The notes: generated by a model not told the origin, from the letters alone. A stretch of DNA of 40,614 nucleotides from Nocardia carnea (GCF_029869215.1 NZ_JARWPM010000164.1:1-40614), one strand, 5' to 3'; positions 31,967 through 40,529 are shown, numbered from the stretch's first letter. Numbers and translations: made by a program.

Positions 31967-32668
31967 TCAGGCCGCGCGCACCGCGGTGAGCGGTTCCCAG
32001 CGGTACACCTCACTGTGCGCCCCGTGATAGAGCGCAAGATCAACCGCGTCCAGCATGGCCTGCCGCGGCCCCGGCCGGCCGAGCTGCGCGGCCGAGACCG
32101 CGAGCCGCAGCACGCCGCCCCGCCGGGCGGTCCGGGCCGCACCGAGTACCAGCGCCCGGCACCACCACGGTTCGGCCCGGAATCCTTCGCCGATGCCGTA
32201 CACCCGCGCCTTCTGCACGGTATTGCGTTCCAGATCGTGAATGCTGGTGAGCCCCAGCGAAACCCGGAAACCCAGTTCGGGCAGCGCCGCGACGGCCCCG
32301 GCGGAGGCGTCCCAGCGCGGCGCCGCGAACAGCCGGGTACGCAAACCCACCTGCTCCATCGCCCGGTCGGCGGCGGTGAGCCGCAGCAGCGCCTCGTGTT
32401 TGGGCAGTGTCGCGAATTCGGCGCGCCGCCGCTTGGTGGCCGCCTGGTCGTAGCCGTGCAGCACGATCGCGTCGCCGCGTTCCCGGCGGCCGCGTAGCCA
32501 GGTCTGTGTGGTGGGGTCGTCGGCAAGCCGGTATTTGCCCTTCAGGCGAGGCGCCACCAGCAGCGACAACCGCACGCCACGCTGATCCATCTCCTCGGCG
32601 AATCCGATCGCCGCGTCCCGGGTGGTCTCCCGGACCCCGGACACCGATACAAGTAGCTCAGCGTTCAT
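31967..32668 (-). CDS. DUF2334 polysaccharide-deacetylase-like protein
   Basis: 233 residues. Matches the DUF2334 group of the deacetylase superfamily: MNAELLVSVSGVRETT, the LSLLVAPRLKGKYRLADD segment, DAIVLHGYDQ, FAAPRWDASAGAV and ALYHGAHSEVYRWEPL. No signal peptide is seen, so the place of action is unclear. Function uncharacterised. Start ATG 32668 fits the family N-terminus; a longer frame upstream runs through the repeat array and is rejected. Its upstream region carries four 22-bp tandem repeats, suggesting tight transcriptional control. Confidence 0.75.
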   Translation of the reverse strand: MNAELLVSVSGVRETTRDAAIGFAEEMDQRGVRLSLLVAPRLKGKYRLADDPTTQTWLRGRRERGDAIVLHGYDQAATKRRRAEFATLPKHEALLRLTAADRAMEQVGLRTRLFAAPRWDASAGAVAALPELGFRVSLGLTSIHDLERNTVQKARVYGIGEGFRAEPWWCRALVLGAARTARRGGVLRLAVSAAQLGRPGPRQAMLDAVDLALYHGAHSEVYRWEPLTAVRAA

Positions 32669-32673
32669 GTACA

Positions 32674-32762
32674 GATAGTGGCAGTCACAGGTGACCGCCG
32701 TATGCAATACCGATGACCTATACGTGCAGGTCCGGTGACCACCCCGTGCAGCGCATATGACC
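32674..32762 (-). repeat. Four 22-bp tandem direct repeats upstream of DUF2334
   Basis: Read on the minus strand, each unit is GGTCAY-N6-TGCAYR-N4. Units: 32741-32762 (GGTCAT, TGCACG), 32719-32740 (GGTCAC, TGCACG), 32697-32718 (GGTCAT, TGCATA), and a diverged fourth at 32674-32696 (GGTCAC, TGCCAC, one base longer). The period is 22 bases, two helical turns, as for OmpR/PhoB-type regulators that bind direct repeats. The array ends at the presumed promoter of DUF2334. Confidence 0.75.
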
Positions 32763-32849
32763 GGCGCGCGAACATCCGGACACGATCCGATTGCCACCGG
32801 CCGCTCCTCGGGACCTCTCACCCGCGACCCGGCTACCTGCTCGGCCGCA

Positions 32850-34466
32850 CTACAGCAACTCGTCCGATTTCGGAGTTCCGTCCGAAGGTGACCGTTCTGG
32901 CACCCGAACCGGTCCGGGCTCGGTACGAACGTTCTTCGGCCCGAATACCAGGATGTAGACGAGTAATCCGGCCATGACGGCCACACCGACCCACATGGAC
33001 TGCTGCCATCCTGCGACGAACGATTCCTGGGCGGCCCGGATCAGTAGCGGCCCCTGATCGCCCGCGGTGTGGGCGATATCGACGGCATTGGCGACACCAA
33101 CGCGTGCGATCTCGGCCGTCTCGGGCGCGATACCGTCGAGCTTGCCGTCGACGGAGTTCCGGTAGCCGGTGGCCACGAGCGCCCCGAGCAGGGCCATGCC
33201 CAGCGCGGCGCCGAATTCCCGGGTGACATCGTTGAGTGCCGAGGCCACACCCTGTTCGCCCGGCGGCAGGGAGCCGGTGATGGCATGGGTGGCGGGGGCC
33301 ATGGCGAATCCCATGCCGATACCCATGGCGACGAGTCCGGGCAGGATGGACAGATAGCCGCCGTCGACGGTGGCGAAGACGGCCATCTGCGCCAGCCCCG
33401 CCCCGCTGAGCGCGATACCGATCGCCATGGTGGCGCGGGTCCCGATCCGCTCGACCAGCCCGGGCGCCAGCCCGGAGACGATCATCATCGCCAGGGCCAT
33501 GGGCAGCTGGGCCAGCGTCGCGCCCAGCCCCGACCAGCCGAGCACGGCCTGGAAGAACGGGAACAACACCACCGCGATACCGGCCTGCACGCCGAAGGCG
33601 ACCAGCAGAGTGAGCGAACCGCCGGCCAGACCACGCTGCCCGAAAAGCCGGACGTCGAGCAGCGCACCGTCTCGGCGCCGCAACTCCCAGGCCACGAATC
33701 CGAACGTGCCCAGCAGACCCGCGGCCAGGCCGAACAGGGTCGCGGGTGCGGTCCAGCCGCGTTCGGGGCCTTCCTGGAGCACGAAGATCAGACCGGCAAC
33801 AGCCGGCACCGACAGCAACGCACCGGCGGTATCGAAGCCGTGGCGGGGGAGCTCTCGCGAGTTGGGTACCGCCGGGAGCGCGGTGGCCAGGGCGGCCAGC
33901 ACCAACACGATCGGAAGGACGAACAACCACCGCCAGTCGGCGATATCGACCAGCAACGCGGACAAGAACATTCCCAAGATGCCACCGCCGCCGGCGACGC
34001 CGGTCCAGATACCGATGGCCTTACCGCGCTGCTCTTCGGGGAAGGTCGAGGTGATCACGGCCAGGGTGATCGGCATGATCATGGCCGCGCCGATACCGGC
34101 CGCCACGCGCGAACCGATCATCACCTCGGCGCCGGGGGCGAACCCGGCCACGATATTGGCGATACCGAAAACCCCGAGCCCCGCGATGAGCATGGGTTTG
34201 CGGCCCAGCCGGTCGCCGATGGCGCCCAACGGCAGCAGCAAGGCGGCCAAGGTCATGGTGTAGATATTGATGATCCACAGGATTGTGTGCTGCGAGGCGC
34301 CGAACTCGACGGCCATCTGGGTCTGGGCCACATTGAGCCCCGTCATCGACGCGATGACCGCCATCAGCGCAAGGGAGACCGCGATCAAGATGGCGCGCAG
34401 CTGAGCGGCATCCGGTGTGGGGCCGGCGGCGGCTGTAACCGCGCGGGTGGGTGGAGTGGTGTTCAT
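32850..34466 (-). CDS. 14-TM MFS drug exporter (DHA2/EmrB type)
   Basis: 538 residues, about 14 membrane helices, proton-driven exporter. Motif A GAIGDRLGRKPML lies after helix 2, motif C-like GIWTGVAGGGGILG follows helix 4, and the N-terminus LMAVIASMTGLNVAQTQM is typical of DHA2 members. The C-terminal tail is Pro/Arg-rich and cytoplasmic. ATG 34466 with GGAGGA upstream. Lies downstream of the oxidoreductase on the same strand, but two hairpins (34501-34572) separate them. Substrate unknown. M. tuberculosis Rv0783c is a similar exporter near the same place. Confidence 0.88.
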   Translation of the reverse strand: MNTTPPTRAVTAAAGPTPDAAQLRAILIAVSLALMAVIASMTGLNVAQTQMAVEFGASQHTILWIINIYTMTLAALLLPLGAIGDRLGRKPMLIAGLGVFGIANIVAGFAPGAEVMIGSRVAAGIGAAMIMPITLAVITSTFPEEQRGKAIGIWTGVAGGGGILGMFLSALLVDIADWRWLFVLPIVLVLAALATALPAVPNSRELPRHGFDTAGALLSVPAVAGLIFVLQEGPERGWTAPATLFGLAAGLLGTFGFVAWELRRRDGALLDVRLFGQRGLAGGSLTLLVAFGVQAGIAVVLFPFFQAVLGWSGLGATLAQLPMALAMMIVSGLAPGLVERIGTRATMAIGIALSGAGLAQMAVFATVDGGYLSILPGLVAMGIGMGFAMAPATHAITGSLPPGEQGVASALNDVTREFGAALGMALLGALVATGYRNSVDGKLDGIAPETAEIARVGVANAVDIAHTAGDQGPLLIRAAQESFVAGWQQSMWVGVAVMAGLLVYILVFGPKNVRTEPGPVRVPERSPSDGTPKSDELL

Positions 34467-34500
34467 GGATTCCTCCGGTAAGCGGGCACGCCGGAACAGA

Positions 34501-34522
34501 CGCCCGGGTCGATGCCCGGGCG
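34501..34522. other. Perfect hairpin upstream of the MFS gene
   Basis: CGCCCGGG-N6-CCCGGGCG, 8-bp stem, 35 bases before the MFS start and 27 bases from the next hairpin. It may be part of a double terminator or the leader of the MFS mRNA. Confidence 0.5.
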
Positions 34523-34548
34523 CCGCGGCTGGTCAGGGTTGGTGCACG

Positions 34549-34572
34549 GGCCCGCGCAGGAGAGCGCGGGCC
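34549..34572 (-). terminator. Terminator hairpin after the flavoprotein gene
   Basis: GGCCCGCGC-N6-GCGCGGGCC, perfect 9-bp stem, six bases after the stop of the minus-strand oxidoreductase. Confidence 0.65.
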
Positions 34573-34578
34573 TTTCGA

Positions 34579-35580
34579 TCAGGTGGTCGCCCGGGCGGCG
34601 GCGAGGGCCGCGTCGGTGTCGGCGGTGGCGAGCACGGCGTTGATATGCGCGCCGGCCAATGCCCCCGCGGCCGCGGCGGCGCCGACCTGAGCCGCGAGGT
34701 CGGCGGCGTTGCCCGCCACCCACACGCCCGGGATATCGGTGGTGCCGGCCATTCCGGAAGCGAACCGGCGGCCCATGTTCTCGAGGTCTTCGGCCGGCAG
34801 CCCGAGCCCTTCCAATCCCGCGGTGCGGGCCTGCATGTAGGTGGCGACCGCGAGAACACGGCGGGCGACGACCCGGCCGTCTGCCATCCGGACACCGGCG
34901 AGGGTGCCGTCCGCGGCGGTGACAACCTCGTCTACCGCGCCCTCGACGACGGTGATATCGCGGGCGGCGAAGCGCGCGCGGGTCTCGGCGTCGAGTTCGG
35001 TCGCGCCGGTGAAATAGCTCAGGTCATCGCTCAGCTGCCGGAACAGCAACGCGTGGTGGATCGAATTGGGACCGGTGGCGATGACACCGATGGGTTCGTC
35101 GCGAACCTCCCAGCCGTGGCAGTAGGGACAGTGGACGACGCTGCGCCCCCAGTGGGCGGCCAGGCCGGGAATCTCGGGCAGCACATCGCGCAGCCCGGTG
35201 GCCACCAGTACGCGGCGCGCGCTGAGCCGGCGGCCGTCGCTCGTGGTGACGGTGAACCGCAGGTCACCGTCCGCGGACGGGGTGGCGGGTTCGGCGGCGG
35301 CGACCGTCGCGTGCACCACGCGGCCACCGTAATTGCGCACTTGCTCGCGGCCACGTTCGAGCAGTTGCGCGGGCGGGGTGCCGTCGAGCACGAGGAATCC
35401 GTGCATGGCTTCGGCGGGGGCGTTGCGCGGGTCCGCGCTGTCGATCACCACGACCGAACGCCGTGAGCGGGCCAGTATCAGCGCCCCGTTGAGGCCCGCG
35501 GCGCCGCCGCCGATCACCACGACATCGACGGTGTGGTCGGGTAGCGGGTCGGACAGGTAGGTGAAAGCGGTCTCGGCCAT
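34579..35580 (-). CDS. TrxB/GliT-like FAD-dependent disulfide oxidoreductase
   Basis: 333 residues. FAD motif GGGAAGL (24-30), redox pair Cys151-Pro-Tyr-Cys154 in HCPYCHGWE, and the C-terminal FAD motif GVWVAGNAAD. CPYCHG is characteristic of the thioredoxin-reductase-like dithiol oxidases (GliT, HlmI) and their relatives. The NAD(P) Rossmann motif is degenerate (GVIATGPNSIHHA instead of GxGxxA). It may thus oxidise small dithiols using oxygen rather than act as a NADPH reductase; this is inferred. ATG 35580 with AAAGG upstream. Divergent from the XRE-cupin regulator, with an inverted repeat between them. Confidence 0.83.
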   Translation of the reverse strand: MAETAFTYLSDPLPDHTVDVVVIGGGAAGLNGALILARSRRSVVVIDSADPRNAPAEAMHGFLVLDGTPPAQLLERGREQVRNYGGRVVHATVAAAEPATPSADGDLRFTVTTSDGRRLSARRVLVATGLRDVLPEIPGLAAHWGRSVVHCPYCHGWEVRDEPIGVIATGPNSIHHALLFRQLSDDLSYFTGATELDAETRARFAARDITVVEGAVDEVVTAADGTLAGVRMADGRVVARRVLAVATYMQARTAGLEGLGLPAEDLENMGRRFASGMAGTTDIPGVWVAGNAADLAAQVGAAAAAGALAGAHINAVLATADTDAALAAARATT

Positions 35581-35607
35581 ATCGGTACCTTTCGGGCTGG
35601 TCCAGGA

Positions 35608-35624
35608 GTTCCGGTTTCCGGAAC
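35608..35624. promoter_or_regulatory. Operator in the divergent promoter of the flavoprotein and XRE genes
   Basis: GTTCCGG-TTT-CCGGAAC, perfect 7-bp arms. It lies just downstream of the minus-strand -10 element TAGGGT (35626-35631), so it would cover the flavoprotein transcript start. It is also 43 bases before the XRE start codon. Confidence 0.65.
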
Positions 35625-35653
35625 GACCCTAACCACGGTTTGCCGATGAGGCA

Positions 35654-35659
35654 TACACT
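35654..35659 (+). promoter_or_regulatory. -10 element TACACT of the XRE regulator
   Basis: TACACT is followed by seven bases and ATG 35667; no ribosome-binding site, so leaderless. This decides the start against the in-frame ATG at 35640. Confidence 0.55.
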
Positions 35660-35666
35660 GTTGCTT

Positions 35667-36275
35667 ATGACGCAAGAAGATGGCGATCTGGACAGCCTCG
35701 TACGCAAACGCATCCGCGCCCTGCGAGTGGCGCAGGGGTGGTCGCTGGAGGAACTGGCGAGCCGTGCGCACCTGAGCCAGTCCAGCCTGTCCCGGATCGA
35801 GAACGGACAGCGCCGCCTGGCACTCGACCAGCTGGTCACCCTCGCCCGCGCGCTGGACACCAGCCTCGACCAACTGGTCGAGACCTCCGCCGACGACGTG
35901 ATCATCAACCCCACGATCAACGCCGCGCACGGCATCCTGCGCTGGTCGATCCAGAGCCGGCCCGATGTCAGCGTGGTGCGCCGGCGTCTGACCCAGCCAC
36001 CGCCGGACAACCCGGCGCGTATGCGCGCACACCCCGGCCGCGAATGGCTGCTCGTACTCTCGGGCACCGCGGTCCTGATGCTCGGACACCGGCGCTTCCG
36101 GGTCGAGACCAACCAGGCCGCGGAGTTCCCCACCATGCTGCCGCACGAAATCGGCGCCGAAGGCGGGCCGTGCGAAATACTCGGCATCTTCGATCGCGAC
36201 GCCCGGCGCGGTCACCAGCGTGACGGCCAGGACGATCCGGACACCGAAGGCCCGGCGGGCGGCACCGCCGACTGA
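35667..36275 (+). CDS. XRE-family regulator with C-terminal cupin
   Basis: 202 residues. Helix-turn-helix at about 12-70 (WSLEELASRAHLSQSSLSRIENGQR), then a cupin-like sensor domain about 100-178 (AHPGREWLLVLSGTAVLMLG, LPHEIGAEGGPCEILGIF). The tail is acidic and disordered. Such proteins bind a small ligand in the cupin and usually repress a neighbouring gene. The divergent flavoprotein with an inverted repeat in the shared promoter is the likely target (inferred). The methyltransferase gene follows after 98 bases with its own promoter. Confidence 0.85.
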   Translation: MTQEDGDLDSLVRKRIRALRVAQGWSLEELASRAHLSQSSLSRIENGQRRLALDQLVTLARALDTSLDQLVETSADDVIINPTINAAHGILRWSIQSRPDVSVVRRRLTQPPPDNPARMRAHPGREWLLVLSGTAVLMLGHRRFRVETNQAAEFPTMLPHEIGAEGGPCEILGIFDRDARRGHQRDGQDDPDTEGPAGGTAD

Positions 36276-36360
36276 CTTGCCCCTTATGCGCAGACGGCAC
36301 CCATCGCGACACTATTCTTGCGCGTCCCGGGATGATGCTTGCCATCCGAGCATGACGGCT

Positions 36361-36366
36361 TAGCGT
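36361..36366 (+). promoter_or_regulatory. -10 element TAGCGT of the methyltransferase
   Basis: TAGCGT then seven bases then ATG 36374, a leaderless arrangement. The in-frame GTG at 36365 lies inside the -10 element and is rejected. Confidence 0.5.
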
Positions 36367-36373
36367 GGAGGTC

Positions 36374-37237
36374 ATGCCGCACACCCACCCGGCCCACACC
36401 CACCACACCACGGACCACCCCGCGGACTCCGCCGCCCTGGCCGAAATCCTCGAACTGGACGCCCAGGCCCTCGCCGAGCACACCGCCGCCGTCATCGCGT
36501 GGTTGCCCGTCCGGGCAACGCCACGCGCGATCGTCGACCTGGGTGCCGGCACGGGCGCCGGTACCTTCGCCCTACTCGGGCAGTTTCCCGACGCATATGT
36601 GCGGGCGGTCGATTCCTCGGTCGATCATCTCGCCCGGCTGCGCGGGAAAGCCTGCGCCACCGGGCTCACCGGACGTATCGACACCATCGCCGCCGACCTC
36701 GACGCCGGCACCTGGCCCGACCTGGGCACACCGGATCTGGTCTGGGCTTCGGCGTCCCTGCACCACCTGGCGGACCCGGTCGGCGCGCTGGGCAAGGTCG
36801 GCACCGCGCTCGATCCCGACGGGCTGCTGGCCGTCGTGGAACTGGCCGGCCTCCCCCGGTTCCTGCCACCGGCCGCGCCGGCCGAACGACCCGGACTCGA
36901 GGACCGCTGTCACGACGCCGCCGACGCGCTGCACGCCGGACATCTCCCGCACCGGGGCGCGGATTGGGCGCCCCTGCTGTCGGCGGCCGGGCTCACCGTC
37001 GAAGATGTGCGCACCTTCGTCATCGAAGTGCCCGCGGCGGAAAACCCGGCCGTGGGCCGCTACGCGCTCGCGACGCTACGACAGCTACGCGAGCGCGTAG
37101 CGGCGATGATCCCGGCCGAAGACCACACCGCCCTCGATCGGCTCCTCGACACCACCGGCCCCCACAGCATCCTGGACCGCACCGACCTGGCGCTGCGGAC
37201 CGAGCGCACCGTCTGGGCTGCCCGGCGTACCGCCTAG
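36374..37237 (+). CDS. SAM-dependent class I methyltransferase
   Basis: 287 residues. The N-terminus MPHTHPAHTHHTTDHP is His-rich and could bind metal. SAM motif I is VDLGAGTGAGTF (54-65), with the acidic residue of motif II in VRAVDSS and a DLVWASASLHHL post-motif. The fold is the methyltransf_11/25 type; substrate unknown. Same strand as the XRE regulator. Its stop codon overlaps the stop of the convergent ptrB in a shared CTAG. Pairing with a GliT-like oxidase suggests thiol chemistry, but no residue proves it. Confidence 0.8.
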   Translation: MPHTHPAHTHHTTDHPADSAALAEILELDAQALAEHTAAVIAWLPVRATPRAIVDLGAGTGAGTFALLGQFPDAYVRAVDSSVDHLARLRGKACATGLTGRIDTIAADLDAGTWPDLGTPDLVWASASLHHLADPVGALGKVGTALDPDGLLAVVELAGLPRFLPPAAPAERPGLEDRCHDAADALHAGHLPHRGADWAPLLSAAGLTVEDVRTFVIEVPAAENPAVGRYALATLRQLRERVAAMIPAEDHTALDRLLDTTGPHSILDRTDLALRTERTVWAARRTA

Positions 37238-39399
37238 TTGTCCCCTGCCCCGACCGTATCCAGCACCCAGGCGTACTCGAACGCGACCTCGCGCCACTTC
37301 TCGTAGCGGCCGCTGACTCCGCCGTGCCCGGCGCTCATTTCGGTTTTCAGCAGTAGCGGAGCGTCACCGGTTTTGGTGGCGCGCAGTTTCGCGACCCATT
37401 TCGCCGGTTCCACGTACAGCACGCGGGTGTCGTTGATGCTGGTGATCGCGAGAATGGCCGGATAGTCCTGCGCCACGACGTTCTCGTAGGGCGAATACGA
37501 TTTCATGTATTCGTAGACATCTTTGTCCGCCAACGGATTTCCCCACTCGTCCCATTCGATCACGGTGAGTGGCAGTGACGGGTCGAGAATGGAGGTCAGC
37601 GGGTCGACGAACGGGACGTTGGCCAGGATCCCGGCGAACAGCTCAGGCGCCATATTCGCCACGGCGCCCACCAGCAGACCGCCCGCGCTGCCGCCGTCGG
37701 CGATCATCCTGTCGGCAGCGGTGGTGCCGTTGTCGATGAGATGCCGGGCGCAGGCGATGAAATCGGTGAAGGTGTTCTTCTTGGTGAGGGTTTTGCCGTT
37801 CTCGTACCACAGCCGGCCCATTTCGCCGCCGCCGCGCACATGGGCGATGGCGAAGACCATCCCGCGATCCAGCAGCGATAACCGCGATACCGAGAATCCG
37901 GGATCCATACTGGCCTCGTACGAGCCGTAACCGTAGAGCAGCAACGGTTTCGGGCCGGTGGCCAGGTCGGTATCGCGGCGCGCGACGACGGAGATCGGGA
38001 TCCGGGTGCCGTCCGCGGCCACCGCCCAATCCCGGTGCTGCACATAGTCGGCGGCGTCGTAGCCACCGAGCACCGGCTGTTCCTTGCGCAGCAGCAGTTC
38101 GCCGGTCTGCACGACATAGTCGAATACCTGCGTCGGAGTGATGAACGAGGTCAGCCCGACCCGCAGCGTGGGCTGATCCCATTCCGGGCACGAGCCGAGG
38201 CCGGCGCTGTAGAGCTCCAGATCGAATTCGATTTCGCGCAGTTCGCCGTACCCGTCCGGGCCGAGCGGCCATACCGCGACCCGCGGCAGCGCCTCCCGCC
38301 GATAACTGAGCACCAGTTGTCCGGCGAACGCGTCGATATCCTCGAGCCGCACATCGTCGCGGTGGCCGATGAGGGTGCGCAATTGCGCGGGATCCGCGGC
38401 GGGTGCCTCGGCCAGCACGAAGTTCTCCGCCTTCACGCCGTCGACCACATCGTTGTGCAGGATCAGGAACCGGTCCTGCCCCGCGATCACCGCGTGCTCG
38501 GCCGCGTACTCCACCCCTTCGCGGCGGGGCAGCAGCACCCGGAACTCGCCCGTCGGGTTATCGGATTCCAGTACCCAGCCCTCGGTGGTGATCTTGGAGC
38601 CGACCCAGATCATCAGGTACTTCTCCGACCGGGTGCCGCCGATACTCACCCAGTACCGCTCGTCCGGCTCGTGGAAGACCTTGACGTCGTCCGCGGTCGG
38701 GGTGCCCAGGCGGTGCCGCCACACGGTATCGGGCCGCCACGATTCGTCGACCGTCTGATAGAAGACGTGGCTGCCGTCGAGCGACCAGGTGGCGCCGGGC
38801 GCGGTCCGCGCGATCTCGTCGCCGAGCAGTTCGCCGGTGCGCAGATCCTTGAAGCGCAGCGTGTAGCGCTCGTCGCCGGCCGTATCCACCGAGAAGGCCA
38901 GCAGGTTGCCGTCGTGGCTCACCGAGAACGCGCCGAGGGCGAAGAAATCGTGCCCTTCGGCCAGTTCGTTGCTGTCCAGCAGTACCTGCTCACCGGGGAT
39001 CTCGGTATCGGCCTCCAGTTGCGGCGGGGTCCAGGCATCGATACCGGCCGCGTTCGCGTCGATCGGGCAGCGGCACTGCACGCCGTACTGTTTGCCCTCG
39101 TAGCTACGCGAGTAGTACCAGTACTCGCCCAGCCGGGTGGGCACCGACAGATCGGTCTCCTGGGTGCGGGATTTGATCTCGTCGAAGATCTTCTCCCGTA
39201 GCGGGGCGAGATGGGCTGTCTGCGCCTCGGTGTAGGCGTTCTCGGCCTCGAGGTAGGCGATGACCTCGGGGTTCTCCTTGTCCCGCAACCATTCGTAGTC
39301 GTCGACGAAACGATCGCCGTGGTGCACCCGCTCCTGCGGCACCGTCTTCGCCGCCGGCGCCGTCACCGCCTCGGTCATCGGACCCGCACTGTCAGCCAT
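37234..39399 (-). CDS. ptrB: Oligopeptidase B / prolyl oligopeptidase family (S9A) protease
   Basis: 721 residues, beta-propeller plus alpha/beta-hydrolase. Cleaves short peptides, usually after basic residues. N-terminal RVHHGDRFVDDYEWLRDKENPEVIAYLEAEN is typical. The catalytic triad is visible: Ser in DGGSAGGLL (about 569), Asp in INDTRVLYVEP (about 655) and His in SAGHGGVSGR (about 691). ATG 39399 lies seven bases after TACGGT on the minus strand (leaderless). M. tuberculosis has the split genes Rv0781 and Rv0782 for this protein; here it is one intact gene. Stop codon shared as CTAG with the convergent methyltransferase. Confidence 0.94.
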   Translation of the reverse strand: MADSAGPMTEAVTAPAAKTVPQERVHHGDRFVDDYEWLRDKENPEVIAYLEAENAYTEAQTAHLAPLREKIFDEIKSRTQETDLSVPTRLGEYWYYSRSYEGKQYGVQCRCPIDANAAGIDAWTPPQLEADTEIPGEQVLLDSNELAEGHDFFALGAFSVSHDGNLLAFSVDTAGDERYTLRFKDLRTGELLGDEIARTAPGATWSLDGSHVFYQTVDESWRPDTVWRHRLGTPTADDVKVFHEPDERYWVSIGGTRSEKYLMIWVGSKITTEGWVLESDNPTGEFRVLLPRREGVEYAAEHAVIAGQDRFLILHNDVVDGVKAENFVLAEAPAADPAQLRTLIGHRDDVRLEDIDAFAGQLVLSYRREALPRVAVWPLGPDGYGELREIEFDLELYSAGLGSCPEWDQPTLRVGLTSFITPTQVFDYVVQTGELLLRKEQPVLGGYDAADYVQHRDWAVAADGTRIPISVVARRDTDLATGPKPLLLYGYGSYEASMDPGFSVSRLSLLDRGMVFAIAHVRGGGEMGRLWYENGKTLTKKNTFTDFIACARHLIDNGTTAADRMIADGGSAGGLLVGAVANMAPELFAGILANVPFVDPLTSILDPSLPLTVIEWDEWGNPLADKDVYEYMKSYSPYENVVAQDYPAILAITSINDTRVLYVEPAKWVAKLRATKTGDAPLLLKTEMSAGHGGVSGRYEKWREVAFEYAWVLDTVGAGDN

Positions 39400-39406
39400 G
39401 GCCCCC

Positions 39407-39412
39407 ACCGTA
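39407..39412 (-). promoter_or_regulatory. -10 element TACGGT of ptrB
   Basis: TACGGT on the minus strand ends seven bases before the ptrB ATG, so the transcript is probably leaderless. Confidence 0.55.
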
Positions 39413-39455
39413 GCGGCCCCGCCCGACACCCGGACAAGCCACCGACACTCCGCGC

Positions 39456-40415
39456 CTACGCCCCGATCGCGCGGCCGACCACCGGCCAGGACGCCTTGAG
39501 GTGGTCGTTCCAGTACGACCAGGAATGCGTGCCGACCGGGCTGTAATCCACCCGGATGGGCAATCCCGCCGCCCGCGCCCGCCGCTCGAAGCCGATCACA
39601 CAGGTATCGACCGCGAACTCGATCGGCCCGCCCAGCACGATGTTCTCCGGCAGCTGCGGTTTCAGTTCCAGCTCGTGCGGACCCGGCAGACCGGTGCCGG
39701 TGGACAGGTACAGGGTCTTGCCCCGCAACCGGTCCAGCATCAGCGCCGGATCGTGGGCCGCCCATTCCGGGCTGCCACCGGGACCCCACATATTGTCGGG
39801 GTTACCACCGCGAGTGAGGATCGAGAACTGCACCGCGCCGGTGGCCATCCCCGTATCGGGGCAGGCGCTGTACCCGGCGACCGCGGTGTAGAGGGCCGGA
39901 TGCCGCGCCGCGAGGATATAGGCCGCATGCCCGCCCATCGACAGCCCGCCGATCGCGTTCACCCCGTTGCCGGCGAAATTGGCGTCGATGATCGGCGGCA
40001 GTTCCTGGGTGAGGAAGGTTTCCCACTTGTAGTGGCCGAGGTTCGGATCGGGACGGCGCCAGTCGGTGAAATAGCTGGCCTTCCCGCCGACCGGCAGCAC
40101 CACGTTCACGTTCTTGCCCAGGAAGAACGGTTCGGCGTCGGTGGCGTTGGTCCAGGTGCTCTGGCCTATTCCGGGGTCGAGCCCGTCGAGCAGGTAATAG
40201 CTGGGCCGCGAGCCGCCGCCCGCGGGATGCAGCACCTGCACCTGGACGACCTGATTCATCGCGGGCGAGGCGATGAACACGGCGGACCTGGTGGGGCTGA
40301 GCGCGTCGATCCCGACGATCTCGGCCGCGGCCGCTGGGACAGGTCGCGCGACGGTGAGTCCGGCAGCCAAGCCGACCACCCCCAGCATGAGTACAGCTAA
40401 TCGATGAAACCGCAC
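39456..40415 (-). CDS. Antigen-85-like secreted esterase / mycolyltransferase family
   Basis: 319 residues. A signal peptide (MRFHRLAVLMLGVVGLAAGL, cleavage after an AxA near residue 31) exports it. Then YLLDGLD, which is shared with antigen 85 proteins, the nucleophile Ser159 in GGLSMGGHAA, and the catalytic His in GTHSWSYWNDHLK. Antigen 85 proteins transfer mycolic acids onto trehalose and arabinogalactan. That this paralogue does so is inferred from family and from the mycolate-bearing host. GTG 40415 is chosen: GGAGG lies seven bases upstream and the signal peptide starts directly; GTG 40421 is the alternative. Confidence 0.87.
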   Translation of the reverse strand: MRFHRLAVLMLGVVGLAAGLTVARPVPAAAAEIVGIDALSPTRSAVFIASPAMNQVVQVQVLHPAGGGSRPSYYLLDGLDPGIGQSTWTNATDAEPFFLGKNVNVVLPVGGKASYFTDWRRPDPNLGHYKWETFLTQELPPIIDANFAGNGVNAIGGLSMGGHAAYILAARHPALYTAVAGYSACPDTGMATGAVQFSILTRGGNPDNMWGPGGSPEWAAHDPALMLDRLRGKTLYLSTGTGLPGPHELELKPQLPENIVLGGPIEFAVDTCVIGFERRARAAGLPIRVDYSPVGTHSWSYWNDHLKASWPVVGRAIGA

Positions 40416-40529
40416 GTCCACACCTCCGTATCCCCACCCAGAACTCGGCGTAGGCCAACGCACACCATCATGCCCCGGTCATGACATCGGCATTCAGCAT
40501 TCGAACAGCAAACAGCGGAAAGTTATTGA

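Noticed and set aside
32674..32762. Tandem repeats considered as a CRISPR array
   Set aside because: The unit is 22 bases with no unique spacers between copies and there are no cas genes.
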